From contig OY282558.1 in the NCBI GenBank assembly GCA_958295665.1, positions 351,831,034-351,895,033 on the forward strand: a stretch of 64,000 nucleotides of DNA, written 5' to 3'. Shown piece by piece: positions 34,965 to 46,732 of this stretch. The notes beneath the pieces are model-generated. The model saw only the letters and a list, made by a program, of their open reading frames with translations. It ran no database searches and had not been told where the DNA came from. The translations under genes and the position numbers were made by a program. This stretch comes from Tipula vernalis. Lineage: Eukaryota; Arthropoda; Insecta; Diptera; Tipulidae. The first letter of the stretch is position 1. Each line of letters begins with the position of its first letter.

Positions 34965-35851
34965 AAGATGAGTGCCCACTAAAAAGGAAACCAAATTTCA
35001 GTGACAATGATTTATTAAACTTTTTAAAAATATTAGAAACTCGCAGAACCTTAGTAAATAGTATGGTTGTTAATTATTTTTGTCAATAATTGTTTTTGTA
35101 AATAATTTTTCTTTTAAAAAACAATAATTTTTCAGTAGAATCAAATTTATTTGGAGAGGCACTGGTGTGCGCTTGGAACGAGGTTGCAGATGAATTTTCC
35201 GCAACTGCAGCATTTCCGAGAAGTGAGGAGGAACTTCGCAACAAATTTACGGACCTTAAAAGCCGCACTAAAAAGCGATTGACTGAAATAAAAAATCACC
35301 AAGGAGAAACAGGTGGAGGCGCTACAACAATTAAAGCCTTATGAAGAGATTATTGTACAATTAGCTGGACATAATTCGATGTATGGCTTTAATTGCTATG
35401 TTGATGCATTTAGGGACGTAAGTTAAAAGTTAAAAATTTCATTGTATGGAATTTTAGATATATTTCTTTTTAAAATCCAATTGTTAACATCGATCAGGAT
35501 CCAGCATCTCCAGCACAGCAACGATCTGAAGTTATGTCTAATTCGGACCAGCCTACCCAATCTTCCAATAAAGGTTCGGGAAGAGTTAATCGCCCAAGAA
35601 GTAAGAGGCGCAGTCGAGAAATTGAAAATGATTTTGAAAGGCAAATGTTAGCAATAACCAAAAAGAATATGATTATACAGGATCAGCAATTGGAGGAGGC
35701 GAAAATTACGAACGCTTTGCATAAACAGAGTTTAGAGGAATCAAAGTTAGCAAACAATTTAAAAAAAATACGACTGGAAGAATTAAAAGCGACAAACGAG
35801 ATACTTCGCGACATTGCCGGAAGAATACCGCTTTATCTTAGAGATAATTAA
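34965..35851 (+). pseudogene. Harbinger Myb/SANT-like DNA-binding protein gene
   Basis: Segments in order: KRKPNFSDNDLLNFLKILET (about 34977), a probable intron, then ALVCAWNEVADEFSATAAFP and EELRNKFTDLKSRTKKRLTE (35157-35290), the trihelix/Myb_DNA-bind_5 pattern with its three tryptophan/hydrophobic positions. A slip in the GGG region (about 35312) leads to LKPYEEIIVQLAGHNSMYGF. After a GT..AG intron (about 35418-35494) the last exon, 35495-35851, encodes a basic stretch (RVNRPRSKRRSREIEND) and a Glu/Lys/Leu-rich helix, probably coiled coil, ending RIPLYLRDN. In Harbingers this protein binds the transposase and the ends. One frameshift, so probably inactive; the start codon is uncertain. Confidence 0.75.
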
Positions 35852-35983
35852 TTAATTTAAGTATATTTATTGAATTTACATATTTAGTTTAGTTTACATT
35901 ATTTTGAAGTAAGTGAAATGTGATTTTCTGTAAAAAATATAAATAAAATTAAAACGCAGAAATTAAAATTCAGTTTAATTTAG

Positions 35984-37109
35984 TTAATTACAAATATTTC
36001 TAAAATTGTAATTAATCAATGTTTCCCTTGTTATATTACCTCGGATTTGAAAAGACAAACTCTTGTCCAATTCAATTAAGTTCTCCATTTCGGAGTCTAA
36101 TGATTCGTCTTCAATGCCAAACTCTACATTAAGGACATTTTTTAATTTGCTATGTTATGCAAAATAAAACAAGCTGTAATTATTTACACACATTTGTCCA
36201 ATCCGTAGCACATAAATCCTCCAGTTTTACAAATAATACGAAATCGGCTTTTCAATATACCGAATGCCTGTTCTATAATTTTCCGAGTTCCCTTATGTTG
36301 GTTGGTGTACCTAATTTCACCGAACGTCGTTGGATGAATAATGGGAGTCATTAGGCAGTGCAAGAATGGATATCCATTATCACCCAGAAGATAGGAATTC
36401 TCCGGCAGTCTGATTGATAACAGAAACTCATAGAGGGAGCTGTTTTTGAATATATGGGCATCGTGTGTGGATCCTGGCCAACGGACGACAATATCACTGA
36501 ATAAATATTCAGCGTTGCACACCTATAAGGTAAACATAATTAATTTTCCTCTTTTCTGTTGTAAAACGCACACACATCTGGTAAGTGCGGCTTATTTGTT
36601 GGAACATGAGTTCCGTCAATACACCCTATTACATTTGGAAATTCATATTTTCTAAAAAACTCTTTTTTTTTGGTTTTATTTACGACATCTTGGGTCGTTG
36701 GAAATTTTATAAATTCTTTTAAGTGTCCCTGTATTGAATATACAAATTCCTTCAATAGCCTGCTTACAGTTGGCTGTGGCAGTTGATGATAATTCATCTC
36801 ACCACTCATTAATTGAAAACTTCCAGATCCTAACACATTTAAACTGTTAAGTACCTAAAATAACAATTATGTAGTGTTGTTAAAATAAGTTAAATGTCTT
36901 ACTGTTAAATAAGGAGGAATTGCTTTACTCCTGCCAGTAACCCTTCGAAGCTGATCGCTTAATTTATCAATGATAAATTGAGCGGCCGGTCTTGTGAATC
37001 GATATCGCCTGAAAAATGTTTCGTCTTCGCATTCAAATGGATTTTCCCTGTCTAGAAATATTTTTCAAGGAACCCGATTTCTTCTTCGTCTTAACCATGA
37101 ATAACGCAT
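35984..37109 (-). pseudogene. PIF/Harbinger transposase (HARBI1-like, DDE_Tnp_4)
   Basis: From a possible ATG at 37109: NPFECEDETFFRRYRFTRPA and AQFIIDKLSDQLRRVTGRSK (N-terminal helical region), a short GT..AG intron (about 36848-36904), then SGEMNYHQLPQPTVSRLLKE (HTH) and NVIGCIDGTHV (first Asp). After a slip near 36545 and a stop, AEYLFSDIVVRWPGSTHDAH, then SYLLGDNGYP (second Asp) and RKIIEQAFGILKSRF (Glu). The DDE residues are all present. The end ACFILHNIA is in a shifted frame and the frame returns for VEFGIEDESLDSEMENLIEL to the stop at 35984-35986. Damage: one early stop, about three slips, one internal stop. Recent decay compared with most relics here. Confidence 0.88.
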
Positions 37110-37499
37110 CCATTTACTAACAAATTAAAAAATAGATAAACCATTAAATAATTAATATAAAAACCACTACGGTATGCTAAATATATTTGATGCTTACTTT
37201 TTTTTTCATTTGTTTAATATACTAAAATATTAAAATCACTGGTAGCTTGTAAACTGTCTCAAAATGAAATGTCAAACAACCAAAAATTATACTTATGTTT
37301 TTATACTGTTTTTCTGTTTTGCGAGCTAAAAAATTTGGTCGCAACTATTTTAAATATTTTTCTTACTAGAAGGTCGCAAAACCAATCGAGAATGCGAAAT
37401 TGACATTTTCAGCTCGTAAGTTGCTATTTTGCTTGCATATGTAGCCGTTAATTGCTGCCCTCGTCTACAGGTTTAACAATATTGCCGTTATATGCAGTG

Positions 37500-38095
37500 A
37501 GGTCAGTTTGGTCATCAATTACGGTTGCATCGTGATTTGGTTTCTAAAGAAAACTAGAGCTAATCCATCTTTTTTCTTCGTATATAGAAGCTCTTTGAGA
37601 ACCTGGTAGTTCCGTTTAGTAAGGTTCTCATTAATGTTATTTCTAGATGTTGCTTCAAAACATCCAAGATTATTAAGGTTTAAATTCTTAAATTTTAAAT
37701 ATTTCATCATAACCTTGTACACAGATTCTATGTATGGATTATCACCTTTAAAGCATATTACATTACTGATGGCATTAACGTAATCCTTTTAATTTTCACC
37801 CTTAACCTTTGGACTGCCACTGACTTGAAGGTTACAAAAGTTATTGGCTCGCTCTCTTATGCAGTACACATTTCTTCAAAATTATCTTTTAACAGCTAGC
37901 TCCGATTCAAAATTGGCACATTTTCTATTCACATTTCGCTCTATTCTGCTTAAGATTTCTTTGTTTTTTTACGAATCTAGGATTCTTTATCGATCTTATA
38001 TCCACGTCCGTTTGATTATGTTGCTTAAACTGAGATCAATGGTCTTTAGATGTTTGACTAAATCTAAAATCGATACTTGACCATTACTTGGAACA
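37500..38095 (-). pseudogene. non-LTR retrotransposon ORF1 relic
   Basis: Minus frames give RIERNVNRKCANFESELAVK (coiled-coil/LXX-repeat region), NFCNLQVSGSPKV then DYVNAISNVICFKGDNPYIE, and the open part 37722-37519 with KNLNLNNLGCFEATSRNNIN, ENLTKRNYQVLKELLYTKKK and FFRNQIT. The INENLT...(N)..L...R..K......F.RNG pattern is the C-terminal RNA-binding part of LINE ORF1 proteins. No ORF2 follows, so it is an isolated fragment. Confidence 0.65.
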
Positions 38096-38099
38096 CATA

Positions 38100-41000
38100 T
38101 GAAAATTGTTTTTAATTAAAAATTGTTTTGACCGGAATTATATTTCCCCAACTGTTTTTTTTTTCGACCAATAGAATTTCTCTAAATTTGCTCAGAACTG
38201 GTGAAAATTTATTTAACAAAATTAACAAATTGTTCAACTCACGAGCCAGTTGCAAAAAATATCTGAAGGTTGTTTTGAAAAATATTTGTTTGTCGTTTTG
38301 ATACCGTTATTTTGTGAATTAAAAAAAATGAAAGAAAATTAACAAATTTTGCATTAAATAGTTGGCACCAACGAAAATTTCAATGATTTACCTCATATTT
38401 CCAATTTTTTGAATTCTAGGATGAAATGGCTAAATTTCGTACAAACTACCTAAATACGTTAGGTATAATATGGTATGGAACAATTGGAGTTACGACCGGG
38501 GAAAAGTTTGTAAAATATTTAAATTTTACAGGAAACTATGTTTGGAAGCGGCTACACTTCGCCAATTGGGCCATAAAGTGACTATATAGGATGAAAACAA
38601 CGGATGATTCAGACTTTTAAGCTGCATTTTAGGCTTTGTTTCAAGTTAAACTTTGGACTGAATTTCATGCTGAATTTTGACAGGTGTGAAATTCTTAACG
38701 TTAATATAAAAGTTTAAGTTTACGAATTAACATAAAAGTGGGAGATCAAAATGTGTTAAAATTGTGTTTCTTGTTAATTCTTGTTAAAAATTGAAACTAT
38801 CTAAATATTTCATAGTTTGTCGTTTGTTAGTTACACTTTTCCGTTAACATTAGAACTTTACACCGCTTGGATAGTATACCTCTCGCCGAGTTGATTTCAT
38901 TAGAATTAAGGCTTTACCGCACTATGATAAGCTAAACTCATAAGAATTCGTTTCAATTTGTTTCAATAAAATAAAAATAATTAATAATATTAATAATAAT
39001 AAGAGCTTCACATCGGTACTATAGTTTGTTGTGACTTTAGAACAACTAGTACGGTATAGGAAATTACTTTTTGGGAATGGTTCAATAATAGAGGCAGTTG
39101 GTGGTCCTTTCAGCGACTTACCTGTTTATTGTCAACTAGATTGTCAAACATATATTAAGATGAAAGCATAATTATGGTCAATACATTTTCCTAAAATTAA
39201 TTTAATTTCTCGGAAATGTCGCGTAATTTTTAACGACAAAAAATGCCATCATTCACAAAAATGTAATATATTTAGGGTTAAAAATCAATACATGTCCCAT
39301 AAAAAAATTTAATTGCTGAAAAGCACAATTTGATGCTGTTGCGAAACAAAAATTTTTGTCCATATATCGTACTGATAACATAGATTTTCGAATTGAACGT
39401 CAACATCTTCGTTTAATTTATATATTTTTCACAAGAAATGCTTTTTTGATATGGAAGCAAAAAATTTATATCTAAGGATTTTTTTGCTCGATTTAATAGC
39501 TCTAGATTTCTTCTAAGCTGAGTTATATAAATGTATATAGTATTTATTGAGCGAAAGTGAAGAAAATGAAATGAAAATATCGCTGTTTTTATGAAGCACA
39601 TAATTTTCATATAAAAAATCACTCTACGATGTATGTACGTACGCTTATACGTATGTACATACATATGAACAATACTTTAAGTGCGAGGAATCTAGAATTA
39701 AATTTTATATAGAAATGTAGTTTTCATGTCTGACTGATTTTATGTATTTAGTTTTTATTTTGAGCGAGAATATACCAATACGACGAAGAATAAAAATTTA
39801 ATCATTGGATGACTGGCGAGAAAAATTATTGTTAAGCTGAAAACTTTTAGAATGTCTAGAAAAAAAAAAAAAAATTGTCGCATAGTCGAGATAACAGCTC
39901 ATATCTCATTTAAATTTATGTATATATCATGTACATACATTCCCACAGATGGCAATATCGCATATAAAACAATATTCAGTTGTATCCATGGTCTAGCAAA
40001 TTTGACCATTATTATTGCATTTCTCGCCTCGTCGAACTTTATTTTATTTATGTACACTTTAATTTTTAAACTTTCTTATCCATATTGTAATATATATTTA
40101 TATACGCTCACAGATGACAGAGCATCTTGTCAATTAGAAAAACAACAACAAAAAAAAATTAGGGAAAAAAAAAATTTATTCAATATTCCAATTCAATTGA
40201 AGTTTAATTAAAAACAATGAAAAAAAAAAATTTACAAAATTAAATTCATTTGAGTTTTTCAATTTTGTACTTTGTCTTATGCTAGCTTTTCCCATTTTGT
40301 TTTATTTTATTTTAAGTGCGAGTGGTATATTTACATACAGAAAAAGCTTTCAATCTATAAAGTTACTCAATTTCGTTGTATGTATTCCGTTTCCTAGATA
40401 AGGTTTCTAATTTGATGATTTTTTGTGTTGTTGCTCCTTTTGTGTTAATTTTTATTTAATTTAATTTATTTAATTACATACATTTGAGATGAAAATTGAA
40501 GTATAAGGAATGATATAATTACAGCAACAATGAGTACAAAAAAAAGGGTTTTATATAAACATAAATTTAGATTAAAGTATTATAGAGTGAAAGTTTTTTT
40601 TTTGGGGATAATGTAGGAAATGTTAAACTGTCAAATGGAATTGGAATATGGGTTAGCATGGCAAAAAAAAAATAAATAAATTTGGATCGATAAATGATTA
40701 GAAATTTATATATTTTATGTACTACCATCACTATATATACCCAACATAGCACTTATTTATGTAGTACGTATCTCACACAAAAAAAAGGGAATTGACAATA
40801 ATGTTATCTGTGAAAGCGGTTGCGGATTATGGAAAGATATGTTTTTAGACTTTTTGTTATACCTAACTAGGGTTGCGCGATCATCGACGGATAAAAGCTT
40901 ACAAAAGCGGAAATGATTTTTTTGTTTATTTAAATTTAAATAATGTACGAACATAAAATAATTTTAGTTTAACATCGTTAAAACGAGCTTTGAAAATCAT

Positions 41001-41345
41001 AAATTTGGAAAAAAATGAAAACGCGTATAAAATTATGTTAAAAAAGTCGAGGTGTGGCCAATAAACGAATTCTTTTGCTAAATGGGCCAGAATCTACCTG
41101 TAGTATAATTCATTTCTAAATCTGGAAATATTATTTTCAGAAATTTAAGTAAATACAAAACAATTTTTATAGCACTTTGTCATTGTTCGTGGCAGGACCC
41201 AAAAATATCACTTATGTAAAATGATATCTTTAATTATTGCCATGAGCTACAAACTATGAATCATCTAAATTTAAAAAGAAAAAAAAAGATTTATTTCACT
41301 AAATTCACCTGTATGTATATATCTGAAAAGCCCACTTAAAGAGAT
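38100..41345. other. AT-rich stretch, no gene recognised
   Basis: The longest frame (39852-40211) begins and ends in Lys/Gln-rich low complexity and has no recognised domain. Short TACGTATGTACATACATATG-type palindromic simple repeats (about 39629-39667) are of the kind common in fly genomes. Confidence 0.4.
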
Positions 41346-41348
41346 TGT

Positions 41349-42098
41349 ACTAAAAAAGTTGTACTAATTTGTCGCTAAGTTAACACAACTGTCCTCTATC
41401 ATTAAGTGAAGTTTGAGCGCGATCTGTCGTGTAGTTTGTTTACAGTGCTCGATTTTGTCAGTTCATCTCAAATGTGTTTTGCGATATTTGCATAGAATAA
41501 AAATATCAAACAAAGAATTTGTCTCAAATTTTGTATTGCATTTTCGCTGAAGATGCTACAGAAGGCTTACAGTAAATCGACTTTATCAAAAACACGTCCA
41601 TATGAGTAGTACGGTGTATTCAAAAGCAGTCAAGATGTGGTGAAAGATTTGCCTCGCTCTGGTCGGCCATCAACGTCGTATTGTGCACTAGGAATTGTTG
41701 CCAGAAGGACAGACACTAATGAATATTATCTTGGCAATATGCGGCGTTTGAGAGAGCAAATTCGTCGAAAAAGGCCAGATTTGTGGAAAGAAAACTCATA
41801 GATTTTACACCACGACAACGCACCATTTCACAAGGCTATCATTGTGAATGAATTTCTGGCCAGAAACTCCACAAATATCATCAAACAACCACCGTATTAC
41901 CACAAATTACCACTTCGAGGCCCACCCGTTTTCAATTAACAGAATATACAAAAGAGAATTCGCGGCGAGCACTGAATTCGATTCCGGAAAATGCGTTTGA
42001 AAAATGTTTTGATGATTGGATTATTCGTTGATACAATACATTTAAATGAATAATAAATATTTTGTGTTTTATTGACCAATTCCCAATACTTTTTTGAC
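41349..42098 (+). mobile_element. internally deleted mariner, about 750 bp
   Basis: The ends 41349-41373 and 42074-42098 are weak inverted repeats (16 of 25 positions agree, including AAAAAAGT). They enclose a deleted transposase relic. A full mariner would be about 1.3 kb, so roughly 550 bases are gone. Confidence 0.65.
41505..42035 (+). pseudogene. mariner transposase relic with deletions
   Basis: ICLKFCIAFSLKMLQKAYSK and LPRSGRPSTS (N-terminal HTH and the RPGRPSTS block) are followed directly by NEYYLGNMRRLREQIRRKRP and DLWKENS.ILHHDNAPFHKA (second catalytic Asp in HHDNAP). After IIKQPPY the SPDLAP segment with the third Asp is deleted; LPLRGPPVF and ENSRRALNSIPENAFEKCFD then DWIIR end the protein. 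The first catalytic Asp region is also deleted. In-frame TAG codons occur. The second block of ORF-like sequence on the opposite strand here is a shadow. Confidence 0.8.
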
Positions 42099-42105
42099 AA
42101 AATGT

Positions 42106-43400
42106 ACTATAAGATAGTCGTGGACCAGACGTGGAGAGAATCGGGTCCAATATGTACAACAGTAACAAGCTTTTACATTCATTTTATTGCGAAATGCAAG
42201 CAATGACCCTGTATTTTTGTACCTAGCAAATTCCCACCTGGCGAATATATTCATTTTGGAATTACACAAAGCATTAACCGGTATGATGTAAAGTTTTTCT
42301 ATATCTAGTAAAGCAGGGATGATTTGCGGTTTTAATGGATTACTTCTGTATAAAAATTCGCAAAAATTCTTTGTCGGAGCTTGAGTTAGCAATAATTTCC
42401 CAAGTAGTACGAAGTGGAAGGATTCACAATTATTCTGCATATTTTGAAAACCCGATGAATTCCAAAATTGATTTTGATATAATAATAGTTGAGGTCAGAA
42501 AATACAATAAAACCTTTGCTGTATCAAAAATTACGTCTAAATTTTGTCTTTTATCTAATTCTGATGCTATACACGAAAACAGCACTACTCATTTTGGTTA
42601 GCTGTATTGTATTTCTAATATGACTTTGAATTTCAAATATTTTCCCTCCGACAATTTTAATAGCAATTGATTTAAATCATCAATATCTAGCTATTTCAAT
42701 AATTTAAGAAAGTATGTCGTCATCCGAAGAAAATGGTAATGATTGAATTAATATGTTAAATATTTTCTAATTTGAACCAAAATCCAATGCTAGATGGTTG
42801 TTCCTTTTCCAGATTCAGAAATTCTTATATAATCTAAACTACTGTCGTTCGCCTGTTGTCATTAATTCCGACAGTCCGTCATCAAATGGGACAAAATACT
42901 CCACTAGTTGCAACAAACCGCACGGACTGTCTACTGTACATTTCGCGGGTATGTTGAGCGTGTATATATTATTATAATCATCTTGCAACCATGTATTAAT
43001 AATGTTTTCAACCTTAAAAATTGAAAAACCAACATATGAAAATAACCCCAGATTTGATTTTTGACCTACAGCCTCAAATTACTGTTGTTTATAGAAAGCA
43101 ATAACGCACACGTTTTTTAGGTAGCCTATAAGTTTTCGAAAATAATGTCGAATCGTCCAATTTTAAACATGTCAATCGAAGAGTGCACATACGAAAAGTG
43201 CATGCCATTTATGATCGATAGAGTATGATAAATATCGAACCAGCGAAATCGAAACTGGTAATTTTGGCAGGTTATCTATACTAATATGAAAAATTCAATT
43301 TGCATTGAATTACGTTTAAACCAAGTACGTTATAATTGTTTTACAACTTCCTAATTATTCTGGAATACAGTATTAAAGTCCGTCTATTGAATCTTTGGGA
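42106..43400. other. stretch without assigned gene
   Basis: Two overlapping open stretches (42069-42440 minus, 42335-42601 plus) have protein-like but unrecognised sequence. It may contain the N-terminal part of the transposon-type gene that is clearer from 43430 on. Confidence 0.35.
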
Positions 43401-43782
43401 GGCGATTTTCTCCAGAGAATGATTATATGGCCAATGATACGCCCTTGTTCAATTTAACAGATAATGTACAGCAATAAATATTTGAGTACAAGATATCTCA
43501 TTGTGCTTTTAATGATTTATTAAAATTTTCTGGCCCTTCTTAAAACGTATAAGGCAAGCTTATTGGCATTTCGAGATAGAAAATATTTGAACAAAAAATT
43601 TTGCCACATTTTAGGTCTGGTCCCTAGTATAAATAAGTCACCATTCGTTATAGGCATATTTAAAGGTAATTCTAAACCAATACACTGCCATTTAAATTTG
43701 AAAATGTTTATAACTGAATTAAACTATCTTTTGCCATGTTTGCTGAATTTGTGTGTGATGTACTCGCAAAAGCTTACATCAC

Positions 43783-45058
43783 CTTTATTTATTTATTTAT
43801 TTATTTATCAATAACATGGAATAAAGCATATAGCTTTTCTATTCCAACTTACATATAAACTTATAAAATATAACATATAAACAAACACTAATTAGAAATT
43901 ATTTTTAATAAAATCAAAAACCAAAGATTTAAATTTTGATAAAGGTCTTGCACTTCTAATCTCAACCGGAACCCTATTCCAAATTGTAAAAGTTGTAAAC
44001 AAGGGTGAGTTATTGTAGACATTGGATCGGTTGGCTGGCAGAATTATGCTGCCATTGCGAATAGATCCAATTTTTATTTTATTGTATTAGTACAAAGGAA
44101 CCCGATTATTAATAATTTTATATAGTAGTAGCATCGCTCTATAATAAAAGAACTGAATCATTGTGCAGCCGAGAAATTCCTTAAACATTGCAGAAATATG
44201 ATCATATTTCCTTAATCCGTTGACATACCTCACAATATTATTCAGAGTAACTTGTAGAATATTGCAAGAAATCGAATTACAACTTAAATACAGGAATTCA
44301 CAATATAATACATGGGGTATTACTAATGATTTCGAAAGCAAAACCCGAATATTTTTGGGACATATGTGTTTATGAAGCTTCAGTCCATATAAAATAGAAT
44401 TAATTTTATTACAAACATTAATGACTTGAGAATCCCAGGTAAATCTACTGTTAATACAGATTCCAAGGTTATTTACATGATTTAGAAATGGAATTTTTAT
44501 ATTATTAATAAAGATATCAGGAATAATTGAGAAATTATTCCTAGAAATGAAAATTGCCTGTGTTTTCGCGATGTTCAATGAGATTCCATTCGATTTTGAC
44601 CATACCAATATATTAGATAGATCTAGGTTAACATTATTGAAAATTTCCAGAATATTATCACTAGTACCACCAAGATATAATTGACAATCATCAGCATACA
44701 TGTGATATTTGGAATATTTTATTGCAAGCGGCAGATCGTCTATGAACAGGGAAAATAACGTTGGGCCAAGAATGGTTCCTTGAAATACACCTGTCGGTAT
44801 TCGTTCAGAACCCGATTCTTTACCATTTATAACTACTTTTTGATATCTTTCGGATAAATAGCTATGCAAAAGTTTAAGGGATGTTTTATCAAAGTTAAAG
44901 AAAAGCAACAGCTTTTGTAATAACAGTATGTGATTTAGAGAGTCAAATGCTTTAGAGAAATCCAATAGTATTAACACGATAAACGAGTTTTTTTTGTCAA
45001 GATGGTGTGCAAGATCATCAACAACATGAAGCAGAGTGGTGCTAGTACTGTGATTATT
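43783..45058 (-). mobile_element. 5'-truncated CR1/Jockey-superfamily LINE with (ATAA)n tail
   Basis: Read on the minus strand the copy begins inside the reverse transcriptase and ends in a tail of about six TAAA repeats (plus strand TTTATTTA..., 43783-43808). 5' truncation and a microsatellite-like 3' tail are signs of target-primed insertion. It interrupts the transposon-type gene at 43430-45960. The other CR1-like element (59.7-63.1 kb) ends in the same type of tail. Confidence 0.8.
43892..45058 (-). pseudogene. LINE ORF2: C-terminal half of reverse transcriptase
   Basis: The coding sequence opens in STSTTLLHVVDDLAHHLDKK and passes VLILLDFSKAFDSLNHI (RT block A), TGVFQGTILGPTLFSLFIDD (block B) and HMYADDCQLYL (catalytic ADD). 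It continues through NLGICINSRFTWDSQV and the thumb to NNRVPLY, where a TAG near 44087 interrupts. The same frame goes on: IGSIRNGSIILPANRSNVYN, FTTFTIWNRVPVEIRSA and KSLVFDFIKNNF with stop at 43892-43894. Only that one stop separates the two pieces, so this is one of the younger copies. Endonuclease and RT N-terminus are missing. Confidence 0.88.
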
Positions 45059-45878
45059 TTACCAAGGGCCATAACGCTTATTTTGGCTTTGAATATTGTG
45101 AAATAGAAAGAAATTACTACAATAAAAATCGCTGTAGAGGATAACTAACTCGCACTAGTAATTTAAGAAGCGATCTATCTATTAGAAACCGGAGTCAGGA
45201 GAAGCAATTTGTCTCGGAGGTCTGAGAAAACTATACTTAGTTGAATTAAAGATCGATTCAATTTTAAAATTACGCCACCCTCTGCACTAATAAGCATGAT
45301 ATCCCAAACGTTTGTTAAAATATAAAGCTACGCAGCCAAGCGAGTTTTACTGTTTGTTACTGAAGCAGTTTAAAAACACTTGCTTTCATTCCATTGCGTC
45401 ACAATCTTGTTGTTACATGAAAAATATGCTAAAAATTAAAAAGTAGCTAAACTCCATTTTGATTTTTTTGTAGAGGAATATTCGGCAATCTATGTGGCAG
45501 ATTCCATCTCTCACAACATACATAGTTTACTACACTTCCTAATTTCAGTGCTTTCAGTTTTGAAAATAAATTAGATGTTCTAAGGAATTTGTAAATATAT
45601 GGCTACAAATCCTTAAGGCAGCTAGCAAAGCGCATTTCTGAGCAAAGGCGGCTCCTATTAAAATTGAAGAAACTTTGAAGAAACAGATTTTTAATTCTAA
45701 CAATTATAAAGAAGTTATATTTGAAAAGCTTTTATTAAACGATACATTTTCCAGTAAATGGTGTTTATCAATTGATAAAGAGATAGGCGTTATGAAATAC
45801 GCTGTCTCTAACAATGACAAAGTTCACATTTATGGGAAAAAATTGACGAATAAGTTCGATTTTTACGAGCAACCTATA

Positions 45879-46732
45879 AAATCTTGGCGTTATTTTACTT
45901 TACGTATACATCGGGAAAATCAGGTAAGGAGTATATATTATGAAAATTTTTGAATGTAGGATTGTACATCTGTAGATTTTAGGAGGGGGAAGCCAAATTT
46001 CCCCGGAAAATTATCTCATTTTCCGGGAAAATTTCCACTTTTTTATTTTTATTTTTTTCAAAATAAGGTAAGATGTAAATTTCTTGACGTTAGGATTGTG
46101 AATATAAATTTTAGAAGGTACAAACCAAATTTTTGGAGAAAATGTATCTCATTTTCCAGGAGAATTTTTATTAATTTTAATTGCTTTTTCAACCTTGCAA
46201 ACACAGATCAAAGAGTTTTTTTTCGTCCTTATCGCTTCTTCTGATAGGACCACAAATGTTAAAAACAGCCACTTTTGTAAATATAACCATTTTTTTAATG
46301 CAATTTTAATTCGTTGTATACTTTAAAGGATGGGGGCCCCCAAACCCCCGCTTATTCTTCCTGTTTTAAATTTTATTTACAATCATCAATACAAACTAGA
46401 AAAGAAATCTTCTTTCAAATTTTTCCTGGAAAAATTTCAAAATTTTCCCGGAAAAATTACTTGCACTGTCGAAAAATTGTTAAGATTCAATCCTAATATC
46501 AAAATTTCTATAAAAATTGCACATTTTTACGTATTTTGAATAAAATATTACACCCATTTTTCAACTAAAAAATGAAAATTTTACCGGAAAATGAGGTAAT
46601 TTTCCGGTGAAATTTGGCTTCCCCCTCCTAAAAACTATAGATGCACAATCCTACATTTAAAAATTTCTAAAATATATACTCCTTACCAGATTTTCTCGAT
46701 ATATACGTAAAGTAAACTTTAGCCAAAATCTT
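45879..46732. mobile_element. nested foldback element, 854 bp, arms duplicated within arms
   Basis: The left arm (45879-46045) is mirrored by 46571-46732; shared blocks include TTTACTTTACGTAT, GGTAAGGAGTATATAT, TGTAGGATTGT, TTTTAGGAGGGGGAAGCCAA and CTCATTTTCCGG. A diverged direct copy of the left arm lies at 46061-46170 (AGGTAAGATGTAAAT, TTAGGATTGTG, AGAAGGTACAAACCAAATTT, TATCTCATTTTCC) and a diverged inverted copy at about 46405-46545. The order is A1-A2-core-A2'-A1'. The CCGGAAAA/TTTTCCGG boxes make further small palindromes. The left arm overlaps the end of the open part 45675-45953. Confidence 0.75.

Larger units (their letters stand above)
34711..37460. mobile_element. PIF/Harbinger DNA transposon with two converging genes
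   Basis: The unit contains a Myb/SANT-like gene (plus) and a DDE_Tnp_4 transposase (minus) arranged tail to tail, the standard PIF/Harbinger layout. The ends are diverged: left starts GGGGGACATACTCGCAC at 34711 after TTA, and the right, read inward, has CATATGCAAGCAAAATAGC where the left has CATATTGCAACAAATTGCG; both then share GCATTCTC and CTTCTAG-AAG. The exact right end and the target duplication could not be fixed. A hairpin around 34764-34835 (GGCGGA... TTGCTAGAA/TTCTAGCAA ...TCCGCC) lies in the left end. Confidence 0.7.
43430..45960 (+). pseudogene. transposon-type gene of an unnamed insect/cnidarian multicopy family, split by a LINE
   Basis: Upstream half: IFEYKISHCAFNDLLKF (about 43479), then the open part 43563-43782 with CHILGLVPSINKSPFVIGIF then KGNSKPIHCHLNLKMFITEL, which fits a family pattern (ALN.LL..L ... 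PI..Y.G..KP.....L..FI.E...L). Downstream half: HNAYFGFEYCEIERNYYNKN then RCRG (about 45069-45139), fitting the GYFGC..C...G.Y..NRVCF motif, then LTRTSNLRSD, and the open part 45675-45953 with IYGKKLTNKFDFYEQPIKSW, the family's C-terminal block. In the uninterrupted family the FICDAPAR motif sits exactly where the LINE (43783-45058) has landed. Stops and slips make it dead. Family pattern is from memory; function unknown. Confidence 0.5.

Noticed and set aside
39852..40211. 119-residue frame as a membrane protein gene
   Set aside because: Begins KKKK and ends in Gln/Lys low complexity, hydrophobic part explained by AT-rich codons, no homologue recognised.
42069..42440. 123-residue minus frame as a gene
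   Set aside because: Partly overlaps the mariner right end and no domain is recognisable; kept only as unassigned sequence.
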